The position numbers and the translations under genes were made by a program. The notes below the pieces were generated by a model. The model was not told where the DNA came from, searched no databases, and saw only the letters and a list, made by a program, of their open reading frames with translations. From Clostridia bacterium (GTDB taxonomy: Bacteria > Bacillota > Clostridia > Oscillospirales > Acutalibacteraceae), in NCBI GenBank assembly GCA_017409845.1, contig JAFQRY010000029.1:62001-126000 (forward strand): a stretch of DNA of 64,000 nucleotides, written 5' to 3'. Numbering within the stretch: position 1 is the first letter of the stretch; the number at the start of each line of letters is the position of its first letter. Positions 9,201 to 16,123 of this stretch are shown here, piece after piece.

Positions 9201-11216
9201 GAATGCGGAATTCCTCTTTCGGAAACTGCCTATGATTTTGAAGGCACAGGCAGAATTCTTGATAAGGTTTTCGAGCTGCTTGAGCAGATGGAAATGGATT
9301 TCCCCAAAACAAGGTTCAATGAAAAAACCACGCGTGCCTTCCTTGGTCTTCTTGCCGTTTACGGTGAAAATAACATTCCCGCAATTGTTGACGAGGCTCA
9401 TAAGAGAAGCATTGTTCTTCCCGAACCCAAGGAAAAGTCGCAGCTTGATGCGGTTATCGACCATATCGGAGATGTTGCCGACAAATACGGTTATCACAGA
9501 GGAATGCCCCTCTGGATGCCCATGCTTCCCGAGTATCTTTATCTTAACACCATTGATGATTTCGATAAGATTAAGTTCAACGGCAAAACATGGGCTCATA
9601 AGCCTTCATGGTCGCTTGCAGCCCCCATCGGCATGTGTGACGACCCCGAAAACCAGGCACAGATTCCTCTTACCGTCAACTTCGCCGAAAGCGGACATCT
9701 TGCAGTCTGCGGTAATGTTACAAGCGGTAAGAGTACCTTCCTTCAGACACTTATTTATTCACTTATCAATATATATTCTCCCGAGCAGCTCAATGTTTAC
9801 GCTGTTGATTTCAGCAACCACATGCTCCAGTCGTTTGAAAAGGCACCTCATGTGGGCAATATTATGTATGAAAACGATAACGAAAAGATTGACAAGTTCT
9901 TCTACATGCTCGGCAAGATGCTTGAGGAAAGAAAGAAGGCAATCGGCGGCGGTAACTACGGACAGTTCGTTAACGCAAACGGCTATGTTTTCCCCAGCGT
10001 TCTTGTTGCAATTGATAACTATTCGAATTTCCGTGAAAAGACAGACGACAAGTATGAAAGAATTCTCTGGGAGCTTTCCCGTGACGGTGCAAGCTTCGGT
10101 ATTTTCCTTGCAATTTCCGCAGGTGGCTTCGGTTCAATCGAAATCCAGAACAAGATCGGCGAAAATATCCGCAACGTCATCGCTCTTGACCTCGGCGAGA
10201 AGATGAAGTTCAGCGAAATTCTCAGAATAAATCACCTTGAAATCATGCCTTCGGGCAATAAGGGACGCGGTCTTGTTCCCTATGCGGATACCGTTCTTGA
10301 ATTCCAGACCGCCCTTAGCCTTGAGGCGGAGGACGATTATGCAAGAGCTGAAGAAATCCGCAAGCAGTGTGAGGCAATGGCTGCCGTATACACGGGACCC
10401 GGAGCAACACCTGTTCCCGAAATTCCCGAGAAGCCCACATGGACGGAAATCTCGGTCAATCCTCAGTTTATCGAATTCACAAAGGATGTGTCAAAGCTTC
10501 CCTTTGCCTATGTTCAGGAAACAGCTTCAATTTATTATGCGGATCTCAGGGAAACCTTCTGCTATCTTGTGCAGGGTAAAACGAGAACGGGCCGCACCGA
10601 TCTTATCAAGCTTCTTGCGGCAACGGCAAAGGCAAAGAATGCCGATGTGTGTATTTTTGATCCTGACGGTGTTCAGCTCAAGCGTTATGCCGACAAGCTC
10701 GGAGTGAAGTATGCATCATCTCCCAGGGAGATTTATGATTACAGTGCAGAGCTTCTCAAGATATTCAAGCACAGAAACGGCATAAAGAGAGAAATGCTTG
10801 AAAACGGTGCCGAGGATGAAGAAGTATTCGAGAGAATGAGCAAGGAGCAGCCCATTTTTATCTTTGTTTCAAATTTTGCAGCATTCCTCAAGACAGTATA
10901 TACCGCTCAGCCGGATTGCGGTCTGATGAACGGTTTCTTTGAAAACATCCTCGAAAAGGGCAGACTTCACAATATCTATTTCGTATTTGATTCCAACATG
11001 GAGGATATTCCCTCAATGCTCGGAAGAAAAATCTACAGTATTGTTACCGGCTACAAGGCAGGTGTTCAGCTCGGCGGACTTCCCGGTCAGAAGGTGTTTG
11101 ATGTTTCGTCGGTACCCTTTGCAGAGCAGAATAAATCCTACCGTCCCGGTGTTGGTATGGCATTTGGTATCAATGGTGGCGAAAAGATAGTTATTCCTTC
11201 ATCCAAGGGGGTATAA
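6246..11216 (+). CDS. essC: EssC/FtsK-SpoIIIE-type T7SS ATPase
   Basis: 1656 aa motor of a Firmicutes type VII secretion system. Order: a degenerate FHA domain (1-100), a canonical FHA domain (about 113-190; GSAADNDIV, SHSHAKI, SQNGVFVN), two transmembrane helices (about 268-316), then three FtsK/SpoIIIE ATPase domains. Domain 1 has Walker A GTTGSGKS near residue 718, DFKGGGM and Walker B IIIDEF. Domain 2 has GNVTSGKS near 1154. Domain 3 reads GKTRTGRT near 1442: the P-loop Lys is Arg, and the Walker B region (IFIFVSNF) lacks its acid, so it is probably inactive. GAGGAG lies upstream of the ATG at 6246. The FHA domains suggest control by the kinases encoded downstream. Confidence 0.95.
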   Translation: MNIVLSVFTAKAFKEFVLPNVNNTNYSVLLEREIYGISTDTNLHFDVIENEWRLLAGTGCGYTIRMKDEKPEQISIKSGMKFEIVCADGTVIRVRVAESSANFLQTTKYAVRGKSITIGSAADNDIVCKASFISHSHAKISYIKDGWHIEDLSQNGVFVNSVRVKVNTLLNYGDFINIVGLKLVFLGDMIAICNDDQAQIYVNPRTLAKANLEVSAGPEAGEEPEEPAQKEYFNRAPRILRELHTDNIEIESPPGPKAEDDRSFLMTIGPSFTMAIPMLMGCLMMIASARSSGGAASPFMFTGLITAVTSALVGSFWGILNYRNAKKKRAEEEQHRFEAYSNYIMRISEDIKDKSIHNAEVMNEIYPSAESCAAMSGKNPSLWNRNLSHEDFLVHRVGIGDVPFQAGISIPKEKFTLIDDSLADKPKLIQETYSVLRNVPICLDLQNNKLIGIVGGKDKAGAYEVMKNISAQIAASNCYTDVKLGYIFKDSGRRSSVTFAKWLPHCWSEDKKTRFCAFNEEEASDLCYEMTKIFRLRDENAKESYSRTFVPKPHYVVFVEDISVLEGEPLAKYVFDAKDEYGLTTILFAENYEDLPNSCECIVYNDGEYTGIYTPTTLSTLGNHLHFDSVSDNEIDEFARALSKIEVAEVETGGEIPNTLTFLDMYKVDRVEKLNVIERWKKNRTYENMRSLIGQKAGGVDCYLDIHEKYHGPHGLVAGTTGSGKSETLQTYILSLALNYSPDDVGFLLVDFKGGGMANLFTDLPHTLGQISNLSGAQVRRAMISIKSENLRRQRVLSEHGVNNINAYTRLLKNNEASVPMPHLFIIIDEFAELKREEPEFMAELISVAQVGRSLGVHLILATQKPGGVVDDNIRSNSKFKLCLRVQDKQDSSEMLGKPDAAYLSQAGRCYLQVGNDEIFELFQSGWSGATYDDAGGTGKNNLVKLISSTGKTSLLGNKTALKFKESIKLRWLASLASCIIASSEECGIPLSETAYDFEGTGRILDKVFELLEQMEMDFPKTRFNEKTTRAFLGLLAVYGENNIPAIVDEAHKRSIVLPEPKEKSQLDAVIDHIGDVADKYGYHRGMPLWMPMLPEYLYLNTIDDFDKIKFNGKTWAHKPSWSLAAPIGMCDDPENQAQIPLTVNFAESGHLAVCGNVTSGKSTFLQTLIYSLINIYSPEQLNVYAVDFSNHMLQSFEKAPHVGNIMYENDNEKIDKFFYMLGKMLEERKKAIGGGNYGQFVNANGYVFPSVLVAIDNYSNFREKTDDKYERILWELSRDGASFGIFLAISAGGFGSIEIQNKIGENIRNVIALDLGEKMKFSEILRINHLEIMPSGNKGRGLVPYADTVLEFQTALSLEAEDDYARAEEIRKQCEAMAAVYTGPGATPVPEIPEKPTWTEISVNPQFIEFTKDVSKLPFAYVQETASIYYADLRETFCYLVQGKTRTGRTDLIKLLAATAKAKNADVCIFDPDGVQLKRYADKLGVKYASSPREIYDYSAELLKIFKHRNGIKREMLENGAEDEEVFERMSKEQPIFIFVSNFAAFLKTVYTAQPDCGLMNGFFENILEKGRLHNIYFVFDSNMEDIPSMLGRKIYSIVTGYKAGVQLGGLPGQKVFDVSSVPFAEQNKSYRPGVGMAFGINGGEKIVIPSSKGV

Positions 11217-11219
11217 CCT

Positions 11220-11954
11220 ATGCCGTACGCTTTGAATTATTGCTCCGAAAAAAAGGAAAGCAGGTTGCTTGACAACGGAATGAGGGAAGCGGTTGCCTAC
11301 AGCAGCGATGAAGACTGGGCAATTGACTCCGTCACAACCGAAAGCGATTATATTGAAGCGTTTGAAAAAGCCGGTGAAGTCGGTGTAACCTGTTTTGACA
11401 TTACCTCGGGCAAATCAACAAAAACAATTGAAAGCTTCAGAAAAACAAATAAGGATTCTCTGCTTGTAATTATTTCAGACCCCACGATTTCTCCCCTTAC
11501 ATACATGAAGCCCAGCATAATGGCAAGCTCGCTTCTCCTCAAGCCCCTTACAGACGCAAATGTTGCAGAGTGCATGAAGGAGGTCGTAACCTCATACTAC
11601 AGCCGTGAAGGCGGCACAGAAGAGGATGACGGTCAGAAATTCTGCGTTGAGGCAAAGGAAGGCAAGGCATATTATCCTTATAATAAAATCATCCATTTTG
11701 AAGCAAGAGAAAAAAAGATTTTTCTCAACACGCTTCACGAGGAATCGGGCTTTTATTCAACGCTGGATACGATTATCACCCAGCTTCCCGATTATTTCGT
11801 AAAGTGTCACAGAAGCTTTATAGTCAACACACGCAAGATAGTTAAAATCCAGTCGTCGCAGAATCTTATATACTGCGAAGGCGATATCGCCCTGCCGCTT
11901 TCGAGAAGCTGCAAGGCGGATGTAATAAAAGCAATGGGAGTGAACAAGGAATGA
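11220..11954 (+). CDS. LytTR-family transcriptional regulator with degenerate receiver
   Basis: 244 aa. Residues about 140-240 are a LytTR DNA-binding domain (IIHFEAREKKIFLNT, then FVKCHRSFIVN). The N-terminal part resembles a response-regulator receiver: CFDITSG sits where the phospho-Asp loop is expected and LLLKPL matches the conserved Lys-Pro, but the usual acidic pair at the start is not clear. No histidine kinase is encoded nearby. It starts 3 bp after essC and is the only DNA-binding regulator in the island, so it is the best candidate for the paired repeats found upstream of three island promoters (inference). Confidence 0.85.
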   Translation: MPYALNYCSEKKESRLLDNGMREAVAYSSDEDWAIDSVTTESDYIEAFEKAGEVGVTCFDITSGKSTKTIESFRKTNKDSLLVIISDPTISPLTYMKPSIMASSLLLKPLTDANVAECMKEVVTSYYSREGGTEEDDGQKFCVEAKEGKAYYPYNKIIHFEAREKKIFLNTLHEESGFYSTLDTIITQLPDYFVKCHRSFIVNTRKIVKIQSSQNLIYCEGDIALPLSRSCKADVIKAMGVNKE

Positions 11955-12694
11955 GCAAATCATATTTTTTATCGAGCCTTGCGTTTGAAGTTCTTGTTTG
12001 TTCCCAGTGCGAAAAAGAGATTTTCCTTCCGGGAGAAGGAGATATCGAAAAAGCGAATGACGGTGATATTATAATCGGAATGCATAAAATGGTTGAAAGC
12101 GGAGCCCTTACCGCAACCGAAGACAGCGGCTTTGATATTTCGCCTGAATTTGCACCGATAGTCAGAAGCATAATCAACGCAAAGCTTATCGTTAAAGCAA
12201 TGAGCTCCGTGAGAGCGTATCCCGTATACTATTATATAAGTAATGACGGTGCGGCGTTTATCGAGTCTGCGGAAAACCGCAAAAAGACCTACAGGGTCGG
12301 TTCGGTCAGCAATCCGGAGCTTGCAGAATTGATTCACGGCAATATGGAGCTTCCGTCGGAGGATGAATTCCTTCAGGAAAATATCGAAACCTTCCAGGAA
12401 ATCATCATGTCAAGAGGGTATGATGACAGCAGCGAAAAAAGCGTTCTCGGAATAACCGTAAGCACTCCCGTTGAGGAGGCAATGCAGAATGAGGATGTTT
12501 TATGTATTATTGATATTTTCAGTGCGGAAAGCGGAGAGCCGTATTCAAGATGGATTATTTACAGACTTTCCTTGCTTGAAAAGACGGCGGTTATTTCACC
12601 TGAAAAAACAGAGGAAACCGCTATCTACAGCCATGCTTCGTTTATCGACAGAATCAGTTCACTTTTGGAGGGTATCACAGATGATAACAGTTGA
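11951..12694 (+). CDS. Unknown cytosolic protein, possible EspG-like T7SS chaperone
   Basis: 247 aa, no membrane segment. Start overlaps the LytTR gene by 4 bp (ATGA), so the two are translationally coupled. The N-terminal order (short hydrophobic strand AFEVLV, an amphipathic helix ending in MVESGAL, then a second helical stretch) followed by an alpha/beta region is reminiscent of EspG-type ESX chaperones, which bind secreted substrates, but I see no diagnostic motif and the resemblance is only in layout. Position between a regulator and yukD supports a T7SS role. Confidence 0.4.
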   Translation: MSKSYFLSSLAFEVLVCSQCEKEIFLPGEGDIEKANDGDIIIGMHKMVESGALTATEDSGFDISPEFAPIVRSIINAKLIVKAMSSVRAYPVYYYISNDGAAFIESAENRKKTYRVGSVSNPELAELIHGNMELPSEDEFLQENIETFQEIIMSRGYDDSSEKSVLGITVSTPVEEAMQNEDVLCIIDIFSAESGEPYSRWIIYRLSLLEKTAVISPEKTEETAIYSHASFIDRISSLLEGITDDNS

Positions 12695-12926
12695 TATTTC
12701 AGTTCCGGTAATCGGAAAGACATATGATTTTTCAATTGATGAAAACACAAGCGTTGAAACAATAACCGAAGAAATCGTTGACCTCATCATTCAGAAAGAG
12801 GCCTACAGCTTTCAGGATATTTCGCAGATGCACCTGTTTTTTGCCAACAAAAAGACGCTTCTCAATCCCGCAAAAAGCCTTTATTCCAACGGCGTTGACA
12901 ACGGTGACAGGCTCATTTTGGTATAA
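12681..12926 (+). CDS. yukD: YukD/EsaB-like ubiquitin-fold protein
   Basis: 81 aa, the right size for the T7SS ubiquitin-like accessory protein (YukD in Bacillus, EsaB in Staphylococcus). The pattern MITVDISVPVIGKTYDF, a central helix and the end NGVDNGDRLILV follow the ubiquitin beta-grasp layout. The ATG at 12681 has GGAGGG eight bases upstream and overlaps the previous gene by 14 bp; the open frame further upstream is only overlap. Its exact job is unclear in known systems, but it is needed for export in several. Confidence 0.85.
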   Translation: MITVDISVPVIGKTYDFSIDENTSVETITEEIVDLIIQKEAYSFQDISQMHLFFANKKTLLNPAKSLYSNGVDNGDRLILV

Positions 12927-12931
12927 AAAGT

Positions 12932-12961
12932 GCAGTTCATCCTTTTTTTTGTGTCATTCGT
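12932..12961 (+). promoter_or_regulatory. Paired 9-bp LytTR-type box, copy C
   Basis: Direct repeats GCAGTTCAT (12932-12940) and GTCATTCGT (12953-12961) start 21 bp apart. The first fits the published LytTR half-site pattern [TA][AC][CA]GTTN[AG][TG] at all but one position. The second half ends 32 bp before the -10 at 12994. Same geometry at 14439 and 27618. Confidence 0.6.
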
Positions 12962-12970
12962 CAGTTTTTA

Positions 12971-12999
12971 TTGCTTTTTTGAGCAAAGCAAGCTATAAT
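12971..12999 (+). promoter_or_regulatory. Promoter of the WXG100 cluster
   Basis: TTGCTT (12971-12976), 17 bp, TATAAT (12994-12999). Start of transcription would be about 20 bp before the first substrate-like gene. A paired box lies immediately upstream. Confidence 0.75.
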
Positions 13000-13027
13000 T
13001 CGATTGTAACAAGGCGGTGATAAAAGA

Positions 13028-13432
13028 ATGGAAGTAAACACAAGAGTGCTCAGTCAGGCAAGCAACGAGCTCAGACAATGCTCGGCAAACATCAACCGCA
13101 CGCTTGACGAGGTTGAAAGAATAAGACACCAGCTCAGAGAGCTCTCGAATGTTGATGAATTCAGATGGGTGCTTATGAGAAACGAACAGAGCATCCGCTC
13201 CGCTCAGAGAACGGTTTCCAACATGGCTTCTGTTCTTGAAGACATCAGCGAAAAATACGAGAGAACAGAAAACAAGCTTTGCGGCAGAGAGCTGATGAAA
13301 AACAGAAGGCCTCAGTGGTTGGGCGGCGGATATCTGCCCTACGCATTCGTTCCGGCTTTTGTTGATCTCAGACGAATCGGCGTTATCCGCAAAACATTGA
13401 CAATTCTGACTTACATCAACAAGATGAAATAA
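13028..13432 (+). CDS. Helical T7SS substrate-like protein without WXG
   Basis: 134 aa. The first 90 residues are two predicted amphipathic helices rich in Arg, Gln and Ser, like WXG100 and LXG N-termini, but the turn lacks W-x-G (it reads NVDEFRW). The C-terminal 45 residues are aromatic and basic. The register (V-x-x-x-x-L, then ISEKYERTENKL) resembles the N-terminal domains of the proteins at 30443 and 31069. An AAGGCGGTGA ribosome site lies 5 bp before the start. It opens the WXG100 cluster, so export by EssC or pairing with a WXG100 protein is likely (inference). Confidence 0.55.
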   Translation: MEVNTRVLSQASNELRQCSANINRTLDEVERIRHQLRELSNVDEFRWVLMRNEQSIRSAQRTVSNMASVLEDISEKYERTENKLCGRELMKNRRPQWLGGGYLPYAFVPAFVDLRRIGVIRKTLTILTYINKMK

Positions 13433-13447
13433 AGGAGGACAAACCGG

Positions 13448-13753
13448 ATGGCTTCAAATTACATCAAGGTTAATACAGGTGCTTTGAGAAACGATGCAAA
13501 CGAGCTTGCAGAAATGGCAGAGCGTGCAAGAAAACAGCTCAAGGACATGTATGACCACATAATTGCTCTCGACGGAATGTGGGACGGCCCCGCAAACGAA
13601 ACCTTCGTTAAGCAGTACACGGGAGATTACGAGCTCCTCAATTCGATTTGCGACAGCGTCAAGGCTTTTTCAAATGACCTTAAGGACGCTGCTCAGGAAT
13701 ATGATAAATGTGAAGACAGCGTTGAAAACGCAGTCAGAGCAATCAGAGTATAA
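13448..13753 (+). CDS. WXG100-family secreted protein (W45-D-G)
   Basis: 101 aa helical hairpin of the ESAT-6/EsxA family, exported folded as a dimer by T7SS. The turn motif W45-D46-G47 is in the standard mid-protein place. Helix 2 ends in YDKCEDS, which offers a Y-x-x-x-(D/E) export-type signal. Preceded by AAGGAGG. No signal peptide, as expected. Confidence 0.88.
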   Translation: MASNYIKVNTGALRNDANELAEMAERARKQLKDMYDHIIALDGMWDGPANETFVKQYTGDYELLNSICDSVKAFSNDLKDAAQEYDKCEDSVENAVRAIRV

Positions 13754-13768
13754 GAGGGGGACAAAAAG

Positions 13769-14095
13769 ATGGCAGCATTTGACGGCTTTACTCTTAAAGT
13801 AAATCCTGCGGACCTGCAGAATGCAGCAGACGTTGTTGAAAAGAAAGTCAACACAATGAAAAATCTTTTCAGCGACATGATTAACAGAGTTAATTCAACC
13901 GCACACTACTGGGAAGGCGATGCCTCAGATAAATACCGTAACGAGTTCAAGGCAGAGAGCCCCGAGTTTGACGAAGCCTTCGCAAGAATGGCAGAGCACG
14001 CAAGAGACCTTTACAACATTGCAAGTATGTATACCGAAACCGAGCAGAAGGTAACAGATCTTGCCGAAACACTTTCAAGTGATGTAATTTTATGA
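13769..14095 (+). CDS. WXG100-family secreted protein (W48-E-G)
   Basis: 108 aa WXG100 protein: turn motif W48-E49-G50, followed by a second helix with YTETEQK, a Y-x-x-x-E-type signal. The C-terminus LSSDVIL is nearly the same as LSTDVII in the protein at 14953, which points to a recent common origin of these two. RBS AGAGGGGG upstream; 15 bp from the previous gene. Confidence 0.88.
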   Translation: MAAFDGFTLKVNPADLQNAADVVEKKVNTMKNLFSDMINRVNSTAHYWEGDASDKYRNEFKAESPEFDEAFARMAEHARDLYNIASMYTETEQKVTDLAETLSSDVIL

Positions 14096-14106
14096 GGTGA
14101 TTGAAG

Positions 14107-14427
14107 ATGGCAAGTTATGCAACAATAAATTTCAACTATCAGAAAGCGATGCGTCAGGCAGCTCAGCTTGAGGATCTCGCAAATCAGCTCAAGAGAATTG
14201 CAAACTCAGATGTTGATTCGGCACTTGACCAGGTTGCAGCCAGCTGGAAGGGTGACAGTGCAAACATGTTTATCCAGAAGGGCAACAAGGCAAAGAACGA
14301 CCTTCTTCAGTCGGCAAAGCAGCTTCAGAACACGGCGAATGCAATCAGAGCAGCTGCAAGAGCTCTCAGAAATGCTGAAATCAGAGCAAAGCAGATTGCA
14401 GATACAATCGCTGCACGAAACAGATAA
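14107..14427 (+). CDS. WXG100-family secreted protein (W47-K-G)
   Basis: 106 aa, turn motif W47-K48-G49. Unlike its neighbours the second helix is basic and alanine-rich (RAAARALRNAEIRAKQ) and has no clear Y-x-x-x-E; it may be the partner that borrows a signal in a heterodimer, as known for other Esx pairs. ATG at 14107 is chosen over TTG 14101 because GAGGTGA (14094-14100) is seven bases away from the ATG and abuts the TTG. Confidence 0.8.
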   Translation: MASYATINFNYQKAMRQAAQLEDLANQLKRIANSDVDSALDQVAASWKGDSANMFIQKGNKAKNDLLQSAKQLQNTANAIRAAARALRNAEIRAKQIADTIAARNR

Positions 14428-14438
14428 AATCGGAAATT

Positions 14439-14468
14439 ACCGTTCATCCCGAAAAACGTGCAATTCAT
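14439..14468 (+). promoter_or_regulatory. Paired 9-bp LytTR-type box, copy B
   Basis: ACCGTTCAT (14439-14447) fits the LytTR half-site pattern at every position; GCAATTCAT (14460-14468) starts 21 bp later. The second half ends 32 bp before the -10 at 14501. Eighteen bases around it (CCGAAAAACGTGCA core) are shared with the copy at 27618. Confidence 0.65.
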
Positions 14469-14495
14469 CAAAAAACCAACAAAATAAGGCAAAAG

Positions 14496-14520
14496 AGTGC
14501 TAGTATATAAGAGCACTAAG
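14496..14520 (+). promoter_or_regulatory. Promoter of the second WXG100 group, with overlapping inverted repeat
   Basis: -10 candidate TAGTAT (14501-14506). The sequence 17 bp upstream (AACAAA) is a poor -35, which fits an activator-dependent promoter. AGTGCT and AGCACT form an inverted repeat across the -10. Confidence 0.5.
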
Positions 14521-14557
14521 CAATAAAAAACATTTTAATAAAAGGAGTTAAAAAATC

Positions 14558-14857
14558 ATGGCAGAATTTAATGTAACCGCTTCCCAGCTTAACGCAAAGG
14601 CAGACGAACTCAAGCAGATCAACGCAACCTATAAGACAAAGGTAAACGCACTCGAAGAAACAGAAGCAGCTCTCGCATCAATGTGGGAAGGCGAAGCTAA
14701 GGAAGCTTTCCGCAACGCATTCAAGCGCGACAAGGTCAACATGGACAACTTCTACAACGCAATCGAAAAGTATGTAGCAGTTCTTCTTGAAATCGCTGCA
14801 AAGTATGCACAGACTGAAGCAACAAACGTTCAGACAGCAAGCAAGAGAAGCTATTAA
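14558..14857 (+). CDS. WXG100-family secreted protein, EsxA-like (W43-E-G)
   Basis: 99 aa, closest in the cluster to classic EsxA: starts MAEFNVTASQLNAKADEL, W43-E44-G45 at the turn, and helix 2 ends with YAQTEATN, a Y-x-x-x-E signal. AAAGGAG site. It has its own promoter with a paired regulatory box, a long leader and codons of a highly expressed gene (AAC, AAG, GCA), so it is probably the main secreted product of the island. Confidence 0.92.
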   Translation: MAEFNVTASQLNAKADELKQINATYKTKVNALEETEAALASMWEGEAKEAFRNAFKRDKVNMDNFYNAIEKYVAVLLEIAAKYAQTEATNVQTASKRSY

Positions 14858-14865
14858 TCACGGAT

Positions 14866-14887
14866 CTTTAACCTGCACCGGTTAAAG
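14866..14887 (+). other. Hairpin between two WXG100 genes
   Basis: Perfect 8-bp stem CTTTAACC/GGTTAAAG with a 6-nt loop, just after the EsxA-like stop. No T tract; likely a processing or mRNA-stabilising hairpin that lets this gene be expressed above its downstream neighbours. Confidence 0.45.
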
Positions 14888-14952
14888 CACAAACCGTAAA
14901 ATCAAACCAAATCAACAAAAAAATAACTTGTAATTAAAAGGAGATAAAAACA

Positions 14953-15267
14953 ATGGAAGGTATTTTAAGAGTTACTCCCCAGGAGCTTATCAATGCAGCA
15001 TCAGAATTTTCAACAAACGGCGGCGAAATCCAGAACCTCACACAGCAGATGACAGATCTTGTTAACGGTCTTTCAAGCGTATGGACAGGCGAAGCTGCTG
15101 AAGCATACAGAGCAAAGTTTGCAGGTCTTTCAGACGATATTCAGAAGCTTGTCGGTTTTGTTAAAGAGCACGCACAGGACCTTCAGGATATGGCAGGCCT
15201 TTACACCGAAGCAGAGCAGGCAAACGAAGACATTATTGCTAACCTCAGCACAGATGTTATCATCTAA
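14953..15267 (+). CDS. WXG100-family secreted protein (W44-T-G)
   Basis: 104 aa WXG100 protein with W44-T45-G46 and YTEAEQAN in helix 2 (Y-x-x-x-E type). C-terminus LSTDVII matches the protein at 13769. AAAGGAG ribosome site. Probably transcribed with the EsxA-like gene from the 14501 promoter, and a candidate heterodimer partner. Confidence 0.9.
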   Translation: MEGILRVTPQELINAASEFSTNGGEIQNLTQQMTDLVNGLSSVWTGEAAEAYRAKFAGLSDDIQKLVGFVKEHAQDLQDMAGLYTEAEQANEDIIANLSTDVII

Positions 15268-15297
15268 GGACAGTTTAAAAAATCAATAACTGAATTC

Positions 15298-15328
15298 AAG
15301 GCTTTGCGGTAAAAAACCGCAAGGCCTT
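15298..15328 (+). other. Strong hairpin separating WXG100 and phosphatase genes
   Basis: 13-bp stem, one mismatch (15298-15310 with 15316-15328), loop AAAAA, no T run. Probably marks the 3' end of the WXG100 mRNA by stalling or processing while allowing some readthrough into the PP2C gene. Confidence 0.55.
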
Positions 15329-15368
15329 GCAGTCTAATTATTTACAAGGTCGGCGGAGGGATGTATCG

Positions 15369-16094
15369 ATGGTAACCTATAAAAAAATGTCAGAACCCGG
15401 GTCAAGAGAAATAAACGAAGATTTCGTCAGTCTTGCCGAAAAGGGCAGCACTCTTTGCTGCGTTCTTTGCGACGGTCTCGGCGGACACGGTAAGGGCGAA
15501 GAGGCCTCCAAGCTTGTTGCAAATGAGGTTATCAACTTCTTTATGAATAACGATAATTTCATCGACAGAATGGATGAGGCTTTTGAAGTTGCCCAGAAGA
15601 AGCTGCTTGAAGAGCAGAAGCTCAAATCAGCAAAGCATGAAATGAAAACAACAGCCGTTATATTGGTGATAACAGATAAAGAAATAAGATGGGGACATAT
15701 CGGCGACTCCAGAGCCTATATGTTCAAAAAATGCAGATATAAGAAACGCACCCTGGACCACAGCGTTCCCCAGATGCTTGTTCTTGCAAGGGATATCAAG
15801 GAAAAAGAAATCCGCAATCATCCCGACCGTAACAAGCTGCTCAGAGTTATGGGTATCGAGTGGGGCGCAAGCAGCTATGTTATTTCAAAGAAGATGAAGA
15901 GAAAGAAAAATCTTTCCTTCCTTCTCTGCTCAGACGGTTTCTGGGAGCTTATTGATGAAAAGAATATGTCGTCGCTTCTCAAGGAGAGCGGCGGGGATGT
16001 CAACAAGTGGGTTGACAGTATGAGTGAAGTTGTAAAGGTTAACGGACAGGGTAAGAATATGGATAATTTCTCGGCTATTGCCGTAATGGTTTAA
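15369..16094 (+). CDS. PP2C-family protein phosphatase
   Basis: 241 aa Ser/Thr phosphatase. PP2C motifs in order: REINEDF, CDGLGGHGKGE, GDSRAY, CSDGFWE and DNFSAI, so the Asp residues that bind the two metal ions are present. It has no membrane segment and should act in the cytoplasm, removing phosphates put on by the island kinases or on FHA partners. GGAGGG (15355-15360) lies eight bases before the ATG at 15369; the frame extends upstream to 15327 without a ribosome site. Confidence 0.92.
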   Translation: MVTYKKMSEPGSREINEDFVSLAEKGSTLCCVLCDGLGGHGKGEEASKLVANEVINFFMNNDNFIDRMDEAFEVAQKKLLEEQKLKSAKHEMKTTAVILVITDKEIRWGHIGDSRAYMFKKCRYKKRTLDHSVPQMLVLARDIKEKEIRNHPDRNKLLRVMGIEWGASSYVISKKMKRKKNLSFLLCSDGFWELIDEKNMSSLLKESGGDVNKWVDSMSEVVKVNGQGKNMDNFSAIAVMV

Positions 16095-16123
16095 TTTTAG
16101 CCCTAAAGGTGATGTTTTAACTT

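Noticed and set aside
9163-10206. 347-aa open frame inside essC
   Set aside because: Off-frame shadow with Ser/Pro/Arg-rich low-complexity product; essC is unmistakable in its own frame.
14496-14520. CIRCE operator (HrcA site)
   Set aside because: The half-sites AGTGCT and AGCACT occur in the opposite order to CIRCE (TTAGCACTC-N9-GAGTGCTAA), and no heat-shock gene is near.
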